In this document: positions 8,944 through 17,607 of the stretch, piece by piece
How positions within the stretch are numbered: the first letter of the stretch is position 1
How the letters are laid out: every line of letters starts with the position of its first letter
NCBI GenBank assembly: GCA_964614185.1
Contig: CAZTKJ010000006.1
Coordinates: 26,263-90,262, forward strand
Length of the DNA: 64,000 nucleotides
Source of the DNA: Suilimivivens sp964614185
Lineage (GTDB): Bacteria; Bacillota; Clostridia; Lachnospirales; Lachnospiraceae
Reading direction: 5' to 3'
Notes under the pieces: model-generated
The model's database searches: none
Told to the model about the DNA's origin: nothing
Seen by the model: the letters and a program-made list of their open reading frames with translations, nothing else
Translations under genes and position numbers: made by a program

Positions 8944-10328
8944 ATCTTTTCTCCTTTATGTTCAGATGCTGTTAAAAATCTTATTACTTCTTCAAACTGC
9001 ATACCGTGAGAAGCTTTCACAAGAATACTGTCTCCCGGCTTCAGTATTTCTCTTAAAGAATCCAGCATCGCATCTTTCGTATCAAAATAGTGGATCTCAC
9101 TTTTTTTATTTGCCTCATGAGCTCCTTCACACATCCACTTTGAAAGAGTGCCTGTAAAAATCAGAACGTCAATTTCCTTTTGGGCAGCATAATTCCCTAC
9201 TTCTTCATGAAGCTTGTTTTCTCCCTCTCCAAGCTCAAACATATCCCCCAGAACAGCTACTTTCCTTCCAATGGCCATGGTAAGCAGATCAATGGCAGCT
9301 TTCATGGAAATGGGATTAGCGTTGTAACAGTCATCAATCACTGTATAAGCAGGAAGGGAAATCACATGGCTTCTGCCTCCTACAGCTTCTGCTTTTAAAA
9401 TTCCGGCCTGGATCTGTTCCCTGGTAAGTCCCATGCATTTCCCCACTGCCGCTGCTGCCAGTGCATTATTTACCATATGAATACCCGGAAGCGGAATCTC
9501 TATGGGGAATACTTCAAGCCCCATATGTATCACTGCCTTCGAGCCCAACAATCCTCTGTTCGTAACATTTGAAGCAAACACTTCATTAACGGGATTTTGA
9601 CCGAAACGGACCGGTTCATAAATGCCCTTCTTTTTGATTCTGCAAAGTACATCATCATCACCATTAATAAAAACATGGCCTTCCGGATTGGCATAATCAA
9701 GGATTTCTGATTTGGCTCTTAAAACACCTTCCCGGGATCCTAAATTTTCCAAATGACACTGACCAATATTTGTTATGACACACATGTCAGGTCTTGCAAT
9801 CTTACTTAGTCTGTGCATCTCCCCAAAATTGCTGATTCCCATCTCAAGTACAGCAGCTTCATGTTCCTTGCGGATACGAAGAATCGTCAGCGGAAGTCCT
9901 ACTTCATTATTAAAATTGCCTTCTGTTTTCAGAACACAGAACCCCTCCGAAAGTACGGAGGCGATCATCTCCTTAGTGCTGGTCTTACCTACACTCCCTG
10001 TAATTCCAATTACAGGAATAGACAATTCTCTCCGGTAAAACTCCGCAATATCCTTAAGAGCCTGAAAAGAATCTCTCACCAAAATATAGGGTATATCACT
10101 GTTTTCAGGTTCCTTCTCGCAAACTACCCCCAGAGCGCCTTTTTGAGCCACTTGAGGAATAAAATCATGGCCGTCTGCTCTTTCTCCCTTAGTTGCAATA
10201 AAAATACCATTCTTTTCTATTTTCCTGGAATCAATGACTACGCAGGAAGCTTCTCTCCTGCTTTTCCTGCTGCCATGGAGTTCTCCCCTGCAGGCCTCTG
10301 CTATATTTTGAAGTGTCATATTTTTCAT
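8940..10328 (-). CDS. murF: UDP-N-acetylmuramoyl-tripeptide--D-alanyl-D-alanine ligase
   Basis: Joins D-Ala-D-Ala to the UDP-MurNAc tripeptide, the last cytoplasmic step of the peptidoglycan precursor pentapeptide. The three Mur domains are visible: an N-terminal uridine-binding part, the central ATPase with P-loop GITGSVGKTSTKEM near residue 108, and a C-terminal part with AVLGDMFELGE. Length 462 is usual. It overlaps ddl upstream and plsC downstream by 4 bases each, so ddl, murF and plsC form one tightly coupled operon and D-Ala-D-Ala is made next door. Confidence 0.95.
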   Translation of the reverse strand: MKNMTLQNIAEACRGELHGSRKSRREASCVVIDSRKIEKNGIFIATKGERADGHDFIPQVAQKGALGVVCEKEPENSDIPYILVRDSFQALKDIAEFYRRELSIPVIGITGSVGKTSTKEMIASVLSEGFCVLKTEGNFNNEVGLPLTILRIRKEHEAAVLEMGISNFGEMHRLSKIARPDMCVITNIGQCHLENLGSREGVLRAKSEILDYANPEGHVFINGDDDVLCRIKKKGIYEPVRFGQNPVNEVFASNVTNRGLLGSKAVIHMGLEVFPIEIPLPGIHMVNNALAAAAVGKCMGLTREQIQAGILKAEAVGGRSHVISLPAYTVIDDCYNANPISMKAAIDLLTMAIGRKVAVLGDMFELGEGENKLHEEVGNYAAQKEIDVLIFTGTLSKWMCEGAHEANKKSEIHYFDTKDAMLDSLREILKPGDSILVKASHGMQFEEVIRFLTASEHKGEKI

Positions 10329-11371
10329 GATTTTATTCCCATATCTTTCTTTTCAAGTGCTGATGCAATAATTGCTTCACACAAGCTGGCAAAGTCCATT
10401 CCCTCTGCTGCCGCTTCCTGGGGAAGCAGGGAGGTAGGGGTCATACCGGGCAGGGTATTGGCTTCCAGGCAATAGACATCACCCTTTTCTCCCATCATAA
10501 AATCCATTCTGGCATAATTTCTAAGGCGCAGCGCCTTAAAGGCTGCTTCTGCATACCCTTGCATCTCTTTTGTCTTTTCTTCCGGAAGGATGGCAGGGCA
10601 AGTCTCAACTGCTGAACCTTCCTGATACTTATTCTTATAATCATAAAAGCCTGTAAGAGGCGCAATTTCAATAACAGGAAGAGCTCTGCCGTCAATAACG
10701 CCTACAGAGAATTCCCGTCCTTTTATGTACTGTTCCACAATAGCCTCATCACCATAGCGGAAGGCTTCTTTCAGGGCGTCTTCATATTCCTCTTCCTGAT
10801 GGGCAATACAGACCCCTACGCTGGAACCTCCGCAGCAGGTCTTGACAATGCAGGGAAAAGGAATCTTCTTTTTCTCTTCTCCCTTTTTCAGCCGGATGCC
10901 CTGAGGTGTGGGAATCTGATAGCTGGCAAAAATATCCTTGGTAAGTCCTTTATCCATACAGACTGCAGAGCTTGCATAATCGGTACCCGTATAAGTGATT
11001 CCCATAAGGTCAAAACATGCCTGTATTCTGCCATCCTCTCCATTTTCTCCATGAAGGGCCATGAACACAATATCTGCAGATTGGCAGATAGCGATCACAT
11101 TGGGACCGAAGAAATTTTTATCTCCATCGGAACGCATGGCTTTGATCTGCTGTATATCCGGATTTTTTTCTGAAATACTGCCGATCTCCTTTGTCCAATC
11201 CTCATCTTTGTCAAAAATAACATCGATGTCATCTCCTGTATAACCAAGATATACATCAAGAAGAATTATCTGATGATTTTTTTTCTTTAATGCCTTGTAA
11301 ATCATGGCACCGGAACTGAGAGAGACATCTCTTTCCGTGCTGAGGCCTCCTGCCAACACTGCAATTTTCAT
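10325..11371 (-). CDS. ddl: D-alanine--D-alanine ligase
   Basis: An ATP-grasp enzyme that makes the D-Ala-D-Ala dipeptide used by the adjacent MurF. Motifs: N-terminal AVLAGGLSTERDVSL, ATP-grasp GGSSVGVC near residue 180, RMDFM and EANTLPGMT near the C-terminus. Length 348 is normal. It is the first gene of the ddl-murF-plsC operon. The 60-base gap to the lipoprotein gene upstream shows no clear hairpin, so read-through from upstream cannot be excluded. Confidence 0.95.
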   Translation of the reverse strand: MKIAVLAGGLSTERDVSLSSGAMIYKALKKKNHQIILLDVYLGYTGDDIDVIFDKDEDWTKEIGSISEKNPDIQQIKAMRSDGDKNFFGPNVIAICQSADIVFMALHGENGEDGRIQACFDLMGITYTGTDYASSAVCMDKGLTKDIFASYQIPTPQGIRLKKGEEKKKIPFPCIVKTCCGGSSVGVCIAHQEEEYEDALKEAFRYGDEAIVEQYIKGREFSVGVIDGRALPVIEIAPLTGFYDYKNKYQEGSAVETCPAILPEEKTKEMQGYAEAAFKALRLRNYARMDFMMGEKGDVYCLEANTLPGMTPTSLLPQEAAAEGMDFASLCEAIIASALEKKDMGIKS

Positions 11372-11434
11372 TATCTGTCCTCACTATTCATTTATTTTTA
11401 TAATAATTCTTTCTATCTCTTACAAAAATCAGTT

Positions 11435-12967
11435 TTATCTGTGTCCCATTATCTCGCTGAGCATAAAGATCAATTTGCTGTTTGCATCGAACTGCTTCAC
11501 GATCCCGCGGCTGCCATCAACATTTTCTCCTATGATATTAACAAAACTGACAGCTTCGTCATTTCTTCCCAGGAGATAGTGCAAATGATTCTCTATGGTT
11601 GTTTCATACTCACTGTTTGCAATAATGTGATCCACTGCCGTCAGATACATCATATTAAGCAGCAGACTGTTATTATCCTGCTCTCCGTTTTCTGCCGTCA
11701 TGTAGAGGGAATCTTCTGCCGCAGTTGAAATATCTTCTGCCTGAGCCATCAGCCTCTTCATTATTTTCCCACATAAATCAACATTTACCGGCTGCTTCGT
11801 TGCAATATAAGTAATGCAGCCCATTAAAACCACTTCATCCCGCTCTTCTAACTCCTCTGCTTTCAGAAAGTCAACCACATATTTCTGATGTGATGACTGG
11901 CCTGCTGCCCGGTACAACTCTGCTGCAGCGGCAAATTCCCATTTATCCTGTGTTCGTCCCTCATCCATCTTTGCATGTTTAAAAGCCCTGTCTGCAGCTT
12001 TTAAACATATTGTGGCATACTCGGTATCATAATTCTGATACAGATAGCTGAATTTGGCCATAGCCATAGCGAATGCCTTCTCTGCATCCGGAGTTGATGC
12101 CTCCACGTAAGTTCCCGTACTTTTCCCAAGATCACCATCCGGCTGATAGATGACCAGTCCTGAATAAACTGCCCCAGTCTGCTGATCCTGCATTTTTAAA
12201 AGCCAGTCTGCCTCATATCTGACTTCGTCCAGTATGTCCGGAATATGATTGCCGCTCTCCGGAATGCCCATATCATCTCCAAATGAATCTCCATATAATT
12301 CATATGCAAGCATCATAACAGACATGGTTTTTGCTGCCGTAACTACATTCTTTTGTCCCTTTTCATCCTGATGCCAGCCTCCGGATACGTCCATGCTCAC
12401 GGAAACATCTTCTCCCAGTACCGCCTTGCCTATGTGGCAGGCATTGTGGGCATATTCACCGGCATATTCCTCTGTCAGCGTCATACCGCAGCGGTTATAA
12501 TAATATTCTTTACAGGATTCTTTGAAAAACCGGTCATATACATCATTGGAAATAAGAAAGGAATATGACCTTCCCAGTATCGGTGCATCTATGTAGTAGT
12601 TTCCCGGTATCATTAAATCAGTAAAGTCCCCAAAACTATTGTATTCGCCGGACACCTGACTATATCCCTGCTCCTCCAGGGAACCTGTATAGACAACTCT
12701 TCCGCTTTCGGCATCCACTACATGAAACTGTTCCGGCATTTCTTTGCCCTTGAAAACAGCTATTTTACTGCTCTCTGTCATATATCCCAGCTGGTTGACC
12801 AATATACCGGGAGCGCTTACCGGAACTTCATAAGAAAGATCCGGCTCTTTCTCCATACTTGTAAAGAAATCCTCAGTCTGCTCTTTTTGTTCTCCTGCTT
12901 TTATCTGACTGCAGCCTGCAAATATAATCATACAAAGAAGGATAATAATGACTGTAAATCTGCGCAA
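11435..12967 (-). CDS. GH9-like lipoprotein, probable pseudoenzyme
   Basis: A 510-residue lipoprotein (lipobox IIFAGC, Cys19). Residues 50-140 match the Ig-like N-terminal domain of family 9 glycoside hydrolases (ILVNQLGYMTESSKIAVF), and the rest has the alpha/alpha-barrel style of GH9. The GH9 signature GGWYDAGDYGKY is replaced by GGWHQDEKGQKN at 196-207, so both catalytic aspartates of DAGD are lost by my alignment. Near the C-terminus the usual PHHR and NEVAIDWNA motifs appear as ENVDGSRG and KQFDANSKL, so the acid Glu also seems missing. It probably binds a glycan at the cell surface without cleaving it. RBS GGAGGAGG precedes ATG. It lies between an amidohydrolase gene and ddl. Confidence 0.7.
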   Translation of the reverse strand: MRRFTVIIILLCMIIFAGCSQIKAGEQKEQTEDFFTSMEKEPDLSYEVPVSAPGILVNQLGYMTESSKIAVFKGKEMPEQFHVVDAESGRVVYTGSLEEQGYSQVSGEYNSFGDFTDLMIPGNYYIDAPILGRSYSFLISNDVYDRFFKESCKEYYYNRCGMTLTEEYAGEYAHNACHIGKAVLGEDVSVSMDVSGGWHQDEKGQKNVVTAAKTMSVMMLAYELYGDSFGDDMGIPESGNHIPDILDEVRYEADWLLKMQDQQTGAVYSGLVIYQPDGDLGKSTGTYVEASTPDAEKAFAMAMAKFSYLYQNYDTEYATICLKAADRAFKHAKMDEGRTQDKWEFAAAAELYRAAGQSSHQKYVVDFLKAEELEERDEVVLMGCITYIATKQPVNVDLCGKIMKRLMAQAEDISTAAEDSLYMTAENGEQDNNSLLLNMMYLTAVDHIIANSEYETTIENHLHYLLGRNDEAVSFVNIIGENVDGSRGIVKQFDANSKLIFMLSEIMGHR

Positions 12968-13008
12968 AAGTCCTTCCTCCTCCAGTAATCAATAACATCT
13001 TCTTACGA

Positions 13009-14211
13009 TTATACCTGTTTTTTCGTGACAGGTAAAGGACATTTAAACTCTTCATCTGCATAAACTACTTCTCCGTCAATGATGGTACACATAGTTCTTG
13101 CAGCAATTTCCATAGGATTTTTGCTGAAGATGGCAATATCTCCATCCTTTCCTACTTTCAGGCTTCCTACCCTGTCATCCACTCCACAAATTTGGGCAGC
13201 ATAAATGGTAATGGATTTCAAGGCTTCTTCTTCCTCCATCCCTGCTTTTACGGCCAGTCCTGCACAGATGGGAAGGGACTGGATCAAGGAAACGGGATGG
13301 TCTGTGGTAATGGCAGTCCTGACTCCTGCCTTATTCAAAATCCCCACTGTCTTAAATGCCATATTCTGCACTTCAATTTTATTCCTGCTGGCAAGATCCG
13401 GTCCTACAATAGCAGGAAATCCTGATTCCTTTACTTCTTCTGCAATTAAATGTCCTTCACTGCAATGGTCCAAAGTCATGGACAAATTAAATTCCCTGGC
13501 AATCCTGATTGCCGTTAAGATATCATCAGCCCGGTGTACGTGGGCTTTTAACGGAATTTCCCCTTGCAGCACAGGAAGCCAGCATTCATACCTGAAATCC
13601 CATTCCGAAGGTTCCATGCCCTTTTGTTTCTTTTCCATATACTGCTTTGCCTTAAACAGCTCTTCCCTGAGCATTGCGGCAATAGCCATTCTTGTTGACG
13701 GTGACTTTTGCAATCCGCTGTAATTGACTTTAGGATTTTCTCCGAATGCCACCTTCATGGCTGCCGGATTCTTAACAATCAGACGGTCAATATTCCTTCC
13801 GTGGGTTTTCACAAAAGCAAAGGTTCCTCCTACCACATTGGAGCTTCCCGGACCGATCATTGCCGAAGTAATGCCTGCCTGCAGTGCATCATCAAAGGCT
13901 GCATCCATGGGATTGATTGCATCAATTGCCCGCAGATATGGAGTAATGGGGTCTACCGTTTCGTTACAGTCATCTCCCTCCATTCCCTTTTTTTCCTCTG
14001 TAATTCCCATATGGCAGTGAGCTTCTATCAGTCCCGGCATTACAACACATCCTGCTGCTTCTATGATCCGGTCTTTACCCTCTGTGAAAACCGGGGTTCC
14101 TGTTTTCACAGGCCCCAGTTCCTTAATCTTGCCGTTTTCAATGCCCACATAACCCTTTTCCCATACAGCCCCTTCCATCGTAATTACTTTTCCGCCAACA
14201 ATATATAACAT
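13009..14211 (-). CDS. Amidohydrolase family protein
   Basis: A 400-residue cytosolic metal-dependent hydrolase of the imidazolonepropionase/D-aminoacylase type. The metal-binding HCHMG follows GLIEAH near residue 66; later motifs are HVHRADDILTA, TLDHCSEGH, and TTDHPVS with the final catalytic Asp. The TIM-barrel is flanked by the usual small beta domain (LYIVGGKVITM at the start, DGDIAIFSKNP at the end). The substrate cannot be told from sequence; similar proteins are usually annotated only as amidohydrolases. It lies 20 bases after the SpoIIQ-like gene and may be read with it. Confidence 0.85.
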   Translation of the reverse strand: MLYIVGGKVITMEGAVWEKGYVGIENGKIKELGPVKTGTPVFTEGKDRIIEAAGCVVMPGLIEAHCHMGITEEKKGMEGDDCNETVDPITPYLRAIDAINPMDAAFDDALQAGITSAMIGPGSSNVVGGTFAFVKTHGRNIDRLIVKNPAAMKVAFGENPKVNYSGLQKSPSTRMAIAAMLREELFKAKQYMEKKQKGMEPSEWDFRYECWLPVLQGEIPLKAHVHRADDILTAIRIAREFNLSMTLDHCSEGHLIAEEVKESGFPAIVGPDLASRNKIEVQNMAFKTVGILNKAGVRTAITTDHPVSLIQSLPICAGLAVKAGMEEEEALKSITIYAAQICGVDDRVGSLKVGKDGDIAIFSKNPMEIAARTMCTIIDGEVVYADEEFKCPLPVTKKQV

Positions 14212-14232
14212 TCTTCCGCTTTCACCTTTCTG

Positions 14233-15069
14233 CTAATTCAGTCTGGTCATGGGGTTAACAGGTTCTCCGTCCTTAGTCAGCTTAAAATAAACATTGCTTC
14301 CTTCCAGGCTGTAATATTTTGTAGGCGCTGCTACCTGTGCAATCATATCTCCCATAGAAACATAGCTTCCTTCGGAAACTAAGATCCCTTCCAGCTGTCC
14401 ATAAGTGATTTCATATCCGTTGCCAAGATCCATGGTAACGCCGTTGCCGATTTGAGGGTCTTTAAATACGGAAGTTACCTTACCTGCCGCTGCTGCAGTA
14501 ATCATATCTCCTTCATTTGCCTGAATAATGATTGCCGGGTTGTACTTATATTGGTCCAGCGTAGGAAAATAAATAGTTTTGTCCATGCTGTAGTTGACCA
14601 GTACGTTTCCAACTATGGGCCATACTAAAGGATCATTATCTCCAAAAGAAAGAGTAGGCTGCATGGCTGTGGAAATCGCCGGAGTATCTTCCTTTACAGG
14701 ATCCTCTTTTTCTTTTGCTTTTGTCTCTTCTTCCACGCCTTCCGACATACTTTTGCTTTCTGACTGATCGGGATTTTCTACATTTACCGAAGCAGCTTCC
14801 TGAAAGTAAGGGTCATAATCAAGATCATCGGAAGTAGACGTATCTCCTGTCACACTCTGTGCAATAGTAATTCCGGTTTCTCCTGCCCGGATTGTTGCGG
14901 TGTTGTTTTCAATTTCACTTAAATCCACCACATAATCCTCTTCCTTTGCAGAACTGCTTCCCCGCATCCAGATTCCTGTTGCTGTCAACACACCAAGCAG
15001 CATTACAGCAGAAGCTGCCATAATAATGCGTTCTTTCATATAGCTTTTTCTTTTTACGCTTCTTCTCAT
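14233..15069 (-). CDS. SpoIIQ-like M23/LytM-fold membrane protein, degenerate
   Basis: Start chosen at ATG 15069 because GGAGAG sits 8 bases upstream; an upstream in-frame ATG at 15120 lacks this. A single N-terminal membrane segment is followed by an acidic low-complexity linker and a C-terminal LytM (M23) fold ending SNVYFKLTKDGEPVNPM. The zinc-binding HLH of active enzymes reads NVY and the HxxxD region reads YNPAIIIQ, so no zinc ligands are recognisable. The next gene upstream encodes a SpoIID homologue, and spoIID-spoIIQ is a known sporulation pair (engulfment; SpoIIQ forms the forespore side of a channel). I infer SpoIIQ from this pairing plus the fold. Confidence 0.75.
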   Translation of the reverse strand: MRRSVKRKSYMKERIIMAASAVMLLGVLTATGIWMRGSSSAKEEDYVVDLSEIENNTATIRAGETGITIAQSVTGDTSTSDDLDYDPYFQEAASVNVENPDQSESKSMSEGVEEETKAKEKEDPVKEDTPAISTAMQPTLSFGDNDPLVWPIVGNVLVNYSMDKTIYFPTLDQYKYNPAIIIQANEGDMITAAAAGKVTSVFKDPQIGNGVTMDLGNGYEITYGQLEGILVSEGSYVSMGDMIAQVAAPTKYYSLEGSNVYFKLTKDGEPVNPMTRLN

Positions 15070-15187
15070 CTTATATCTCTCCAATCTTTTGATGCATGCT
15101 TTCATAAATATTTTTCTCATGGATAGTTTTACCCATTATTCCCTGTTTATTCATATTCAGGAAGCATTTGCAGATTGGATTTTTCTT

Positions 15188-16183
15188 TTAACTGATTTTC
15201 GTAAATGTGATTCCTTTAAAAAAATACTCCAAAATTTCAATATAAGTTTTTCCATCAAGAGCCATTTCATTAGCCCCAAACTGACTCATGCCAAATCCAT
15301 GTCCTCTGCCCTTACAGGAAAAAGTAAACTCGTTTTTGTTTTCTTTTACCTGAAATGCACAGGAAGAAAGGCAAAGTTCATAACGTAGCTGCTCTCCCTT
15401 CACCCATTTATCTAGATATCTAAAAAAAAGCACATATCCGGCGCCATCCCTCAGCAATGTAATATCTTCTTTTTCCTCATATCGGTTGTTCTCCTTTGCA
15501 CTGGCTATCATGTCTTCTTCCGGCCTCTCCTCCTCCATCTTAATCCACTTCTCTTCAAATTCCTTTTTCCCATATGTAACGGAACTTGTATATTCTTCAG
15601 AAAGAAAATCTCTCTGGCAGACTGCTCCTGTAAGATAAGGGAATTGTTCCGATTGCAGTATTTGTTCTGCTTCTCTGGTCTCCCCGTTGCTGACTCTGAA
15701 ATAAGCGCCGTAAATAGTTTCACCTTCATATTCTGCATAAATACCTTTGGTTTGCATTACAGCCATCAGATATTCTTCCGGTACTTCCTTTTTTCCATAC
15801 TGGGTATCAGAAATTGTCATGCTCATATCCTCGCCTGTGATCACATTGCCCCGTATTAAAACTGCCTGTGCCTTCAGCGCTTCCATTTGATATCCCTCTT
15901 CCATAGTTCTCATAAGCTTATCTGCTACATAAAGCTCCAAAGGAATGCTTTCCTTTCCCATAGGGGTTTCATTTATTACTATATAGTCTCCATCCTTAAG
16001 CTGTTCCAGCATCATTTCCTGCCTTGCTCTCTCGTCCTCCCTATGGCTGTTTCCAAAAAGAATCGTTATGATATACGGCAGGAACAAAAAAATCAAAAGA
16101 ACCGTACCCGGATTCACTCTTGTAAATCCCGATGCGGTTCTTTCTCTATTTTTAATATTCTGAAAGATTCTAAGTTTATTCAT
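15188..16183 (-). CDS. spoIID: SpoIID/LytB-domain protein (stage II sporulation protein D-like)
   Basis: Start ATG 16183 follows AAGAGGTG; the in-frame ATG at 16204 overlaps this site. One N-terminal membrane segment (VLLIFLFLPYIITILFG) leads to an extracytoplasmic SpoIID domain with IPLELYVADKLMRTM, EALKAQAV and the late GRGHGFGMSQFGA. In Bacillus SpoIID is a lytic transglycosylase that denudes glycan strands during engulfment, and its catalytic Glu lies in a VVAAEMP-like stretch; here the aligned residue is Thr (LMRTM), so activity may differ. It pairs with the SpoIIQ-like gene just downstream. The family is certain, the catalytic state is inferred. Confidence 0.85.
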   Translation of the reverse strand: MNKLRIFQNIKNRERTASGFTRVNPGTVLLIFLFLPYIITILFGNSHREDERARQEMMLEQLKDGDYIVINETPMGKESIPLELYVADKLMRTMEEGYQMEALKAQAVLIRGNVITGEDMSMTISDTQYGKKEVPEEYLMAVMQTKGIYAEYEGETIYGAYFRVSNGETREAEQILQSEQFPYLTGAVCQRDFLSEEYTSSVTYGKKEFEEKWIKMEEERPEEDMIASAKENNRYEEKEDITLLRDGAGYVLFFRYLDKWVKGEQLRYELCLSSCAFQVKENKNEFTFSCKGRGHGFGMSQFGANEMALDGKTYIEILEYFFKGITFTKIS

Positions 16184-16236
16184 AAAACACCTCTTACCTA
16201 TCATATGTAAGAGTGTGTATTTCTATGCTGTATGAT

Positions 16237-17358
16237 TCAGACGGCCTGATTGTACTTTACAACATCTACATGCTGCACTGTTCCTGCCATACCGTTTTCA
16301 TAAAGGAAAAATCCTGTATTGCGGATCATTCCTTTCATTTGATTATCCTGTCCTGTCAATGCAAAATCAGTAGAGGCATTCTGCAGACAGATTGCTCCTA
16401 CGCCTTTATCTGCCAAAGAAACCAGCTGCTCATTGCCATCCTCATCCATGGTCCATATCTTCAGCTTGCTCCATATCTCGTCACCTTCATCTATGAAGCC
16501 GTTGCCGTCAGAATCATATTTTGCCAGATCTGCAAAGCCGTTGCCTGATGATGTACCAAACAGTTCCGTACCATCATTGATAATTCCGTCACCATTCTTA
16601 TCTAATGCCAGATATCCGCTTCCGCTTGCTAATCTGCTAATTTCATCCTTCTCGCCGTCTCCGTCAATGTCAAAGAAGAAGGTCTGGTCAGAAAGTTCTG
16701 CAATATTGCCATCCAGGTTGATCACAAGAGGATCGCACATAGTAGCTTCTATGCTGGCATAATTCTCCTCGTAATATTCCTGAAAGCTTCTGCTCATATT
16801 CAGATTTAAATTAAAGTTGATTTCTCTTCCGTCTGCACATCGTACAGTTCCCTGAGTTGTATAAGATGTACTCTCCGTTTCCTCATAATAATACTGTCTG
16901 CTAAAAGTAAAGGTCTTTAAAGCAGGCTGGAGAAAAGCAGAAGAAGTGGTAGTATTTCCCATAAAGGAAGAATTATCTGACATGCTCTCATAACCGTTTG
17001 CCCAGTTCCTTCTTTCCGGGAAGAATAAATTCATCAGGAAATTCAGACACTGCTGCTTAATGGTGGCAAGCTGCTTCTTCGTTTCCATAGGCTCCGGCCT
17101 TCTGATTTTCTGATTGCGCATAGCCTGCTTTAAACGCATTTCTTCCATTGTTTTTGTTCTAAAGTCTTCTCCCGTCTCCTTTTCCTGCGCCTGGTCAGTC
17201 TCCTCCCCTTCAGGCTGCAACAGATTTCCGAACAGGCTGCCGGTTCCATCCGCAATTCCCTGTCTTACATCTGTAATTGTAACTCTTGATACTCTTCCTG
17301 ATGTAGTAGAATATCTTCTTTCGGATTCCATTCCTATTACACTGGAATCAATTCGCAT
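16237..17358 (-). CDS. EF-hand-type calcium-binding protein of unknown function
   Basis: A 373-residue protein without signal peptide or membrane segment. The N-terminal 230 residues are low in recognisable motifs and rich in Gln, Glu, Ser and Thr. From about 225 on it has VINLDGN, then three EF-hand-like loops, DIDGDGEKDEI, DKNGDGIINDGTELF and DSDGNGFIDEGDEIW, as in calcium-binding proteins of the hemolysin-like repeat type often found in Clostridia. RBS AAGGAGG precedes ATG. It is preceded by a structured leader with a terminator-like hairpin (17,418-17,503), so its expression may be attenuated. Role unknown. Confidence 0.7.
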   Translation of the reverse strand: MRIDSSVIGMESERRYSTTSGRVSRVTITDVRQGIADGTGSLFGNLLQPEGEETDQAQEKETGEDFRTKTMEEMRLKQAMRNQKIRRPEPMETKKQLATIKQQCLNFLMNLFFPERRNWANGYESMSDNSSFMGNTTTSSAFLQPALKTFTFSRQYYYEETESTSYTTQGTVRCADGREINFNLNLNMSRSFQEYYEENYASIEATMCDPLVINLDGNIAELSDQTFFFDIDGDGEKDEISRLASGSGYLALDKNGDGIINDGTELFGTSSGNGFADLAKYDSDGNGFIDEGDEIWSKLKIWTMDEDGNEQLVSLADKGVGAICLQNASTDFALTGQDNQMKGMIRNTGFFLYENGMAGTVQHVDVVKYNQAV

Positions 17359-17411
17359 TTAGCCTCCTTCGCTGTTTAAACCCTGTTTTCTGATATATCT
17401 TTTACGTGCAC

Positions 17412-17503
17412 GGGAAAACAAAACGGACGGCATTCTTCAAGCCTACTGCTTGTAAAACACCATCCGTGGCTAAACTGTATTTATCTTCAAAGACAGCCAT
17501 CCG
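17412..17503 (-). promoter_or_regulatory. Structured leader with competing hairpins before EF-hand gene
   Basis: On the minus strand ACGGATGG (17,460-17,467) pairs with CCGTCCGT (17,423-17,430), with CAAGC/GCTTG nested inside, and T-rich TTTTGTTTTC follows: a terminator shape. Further upstream a second CGGATGGC (17,496-17,503) pairs equally well with GCCGTCCG (17,424-17,431). The two pairings exclude each other, as in an attenuator or riboswitch. It lies 60 bases before the EF-hand gene and 60-190 bases after the hydratase stop, so it may simply be the hydratase terminator. No known riboswitch class was recognised. Confidence 0.45.
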
Positions 17504-17607
17504 GCCTTGATAACTGCCTTTGTACAGTATATATCGGATTTGCAGAAAAATTCTTTAGCTCCCTGTTTTGAAATTTCGTTACATGGAAAGGTCAGCCTGT
17601 TACAGCC

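Noticed and set aside
17412..17560. c-di-GMP (GEMM), fluoride, glycine or preQ1 riboswitch before the EF-hand gene
   Set aside because: I compared the leader with the conserved cores I remember and found no match; only the competing hairpins remain.
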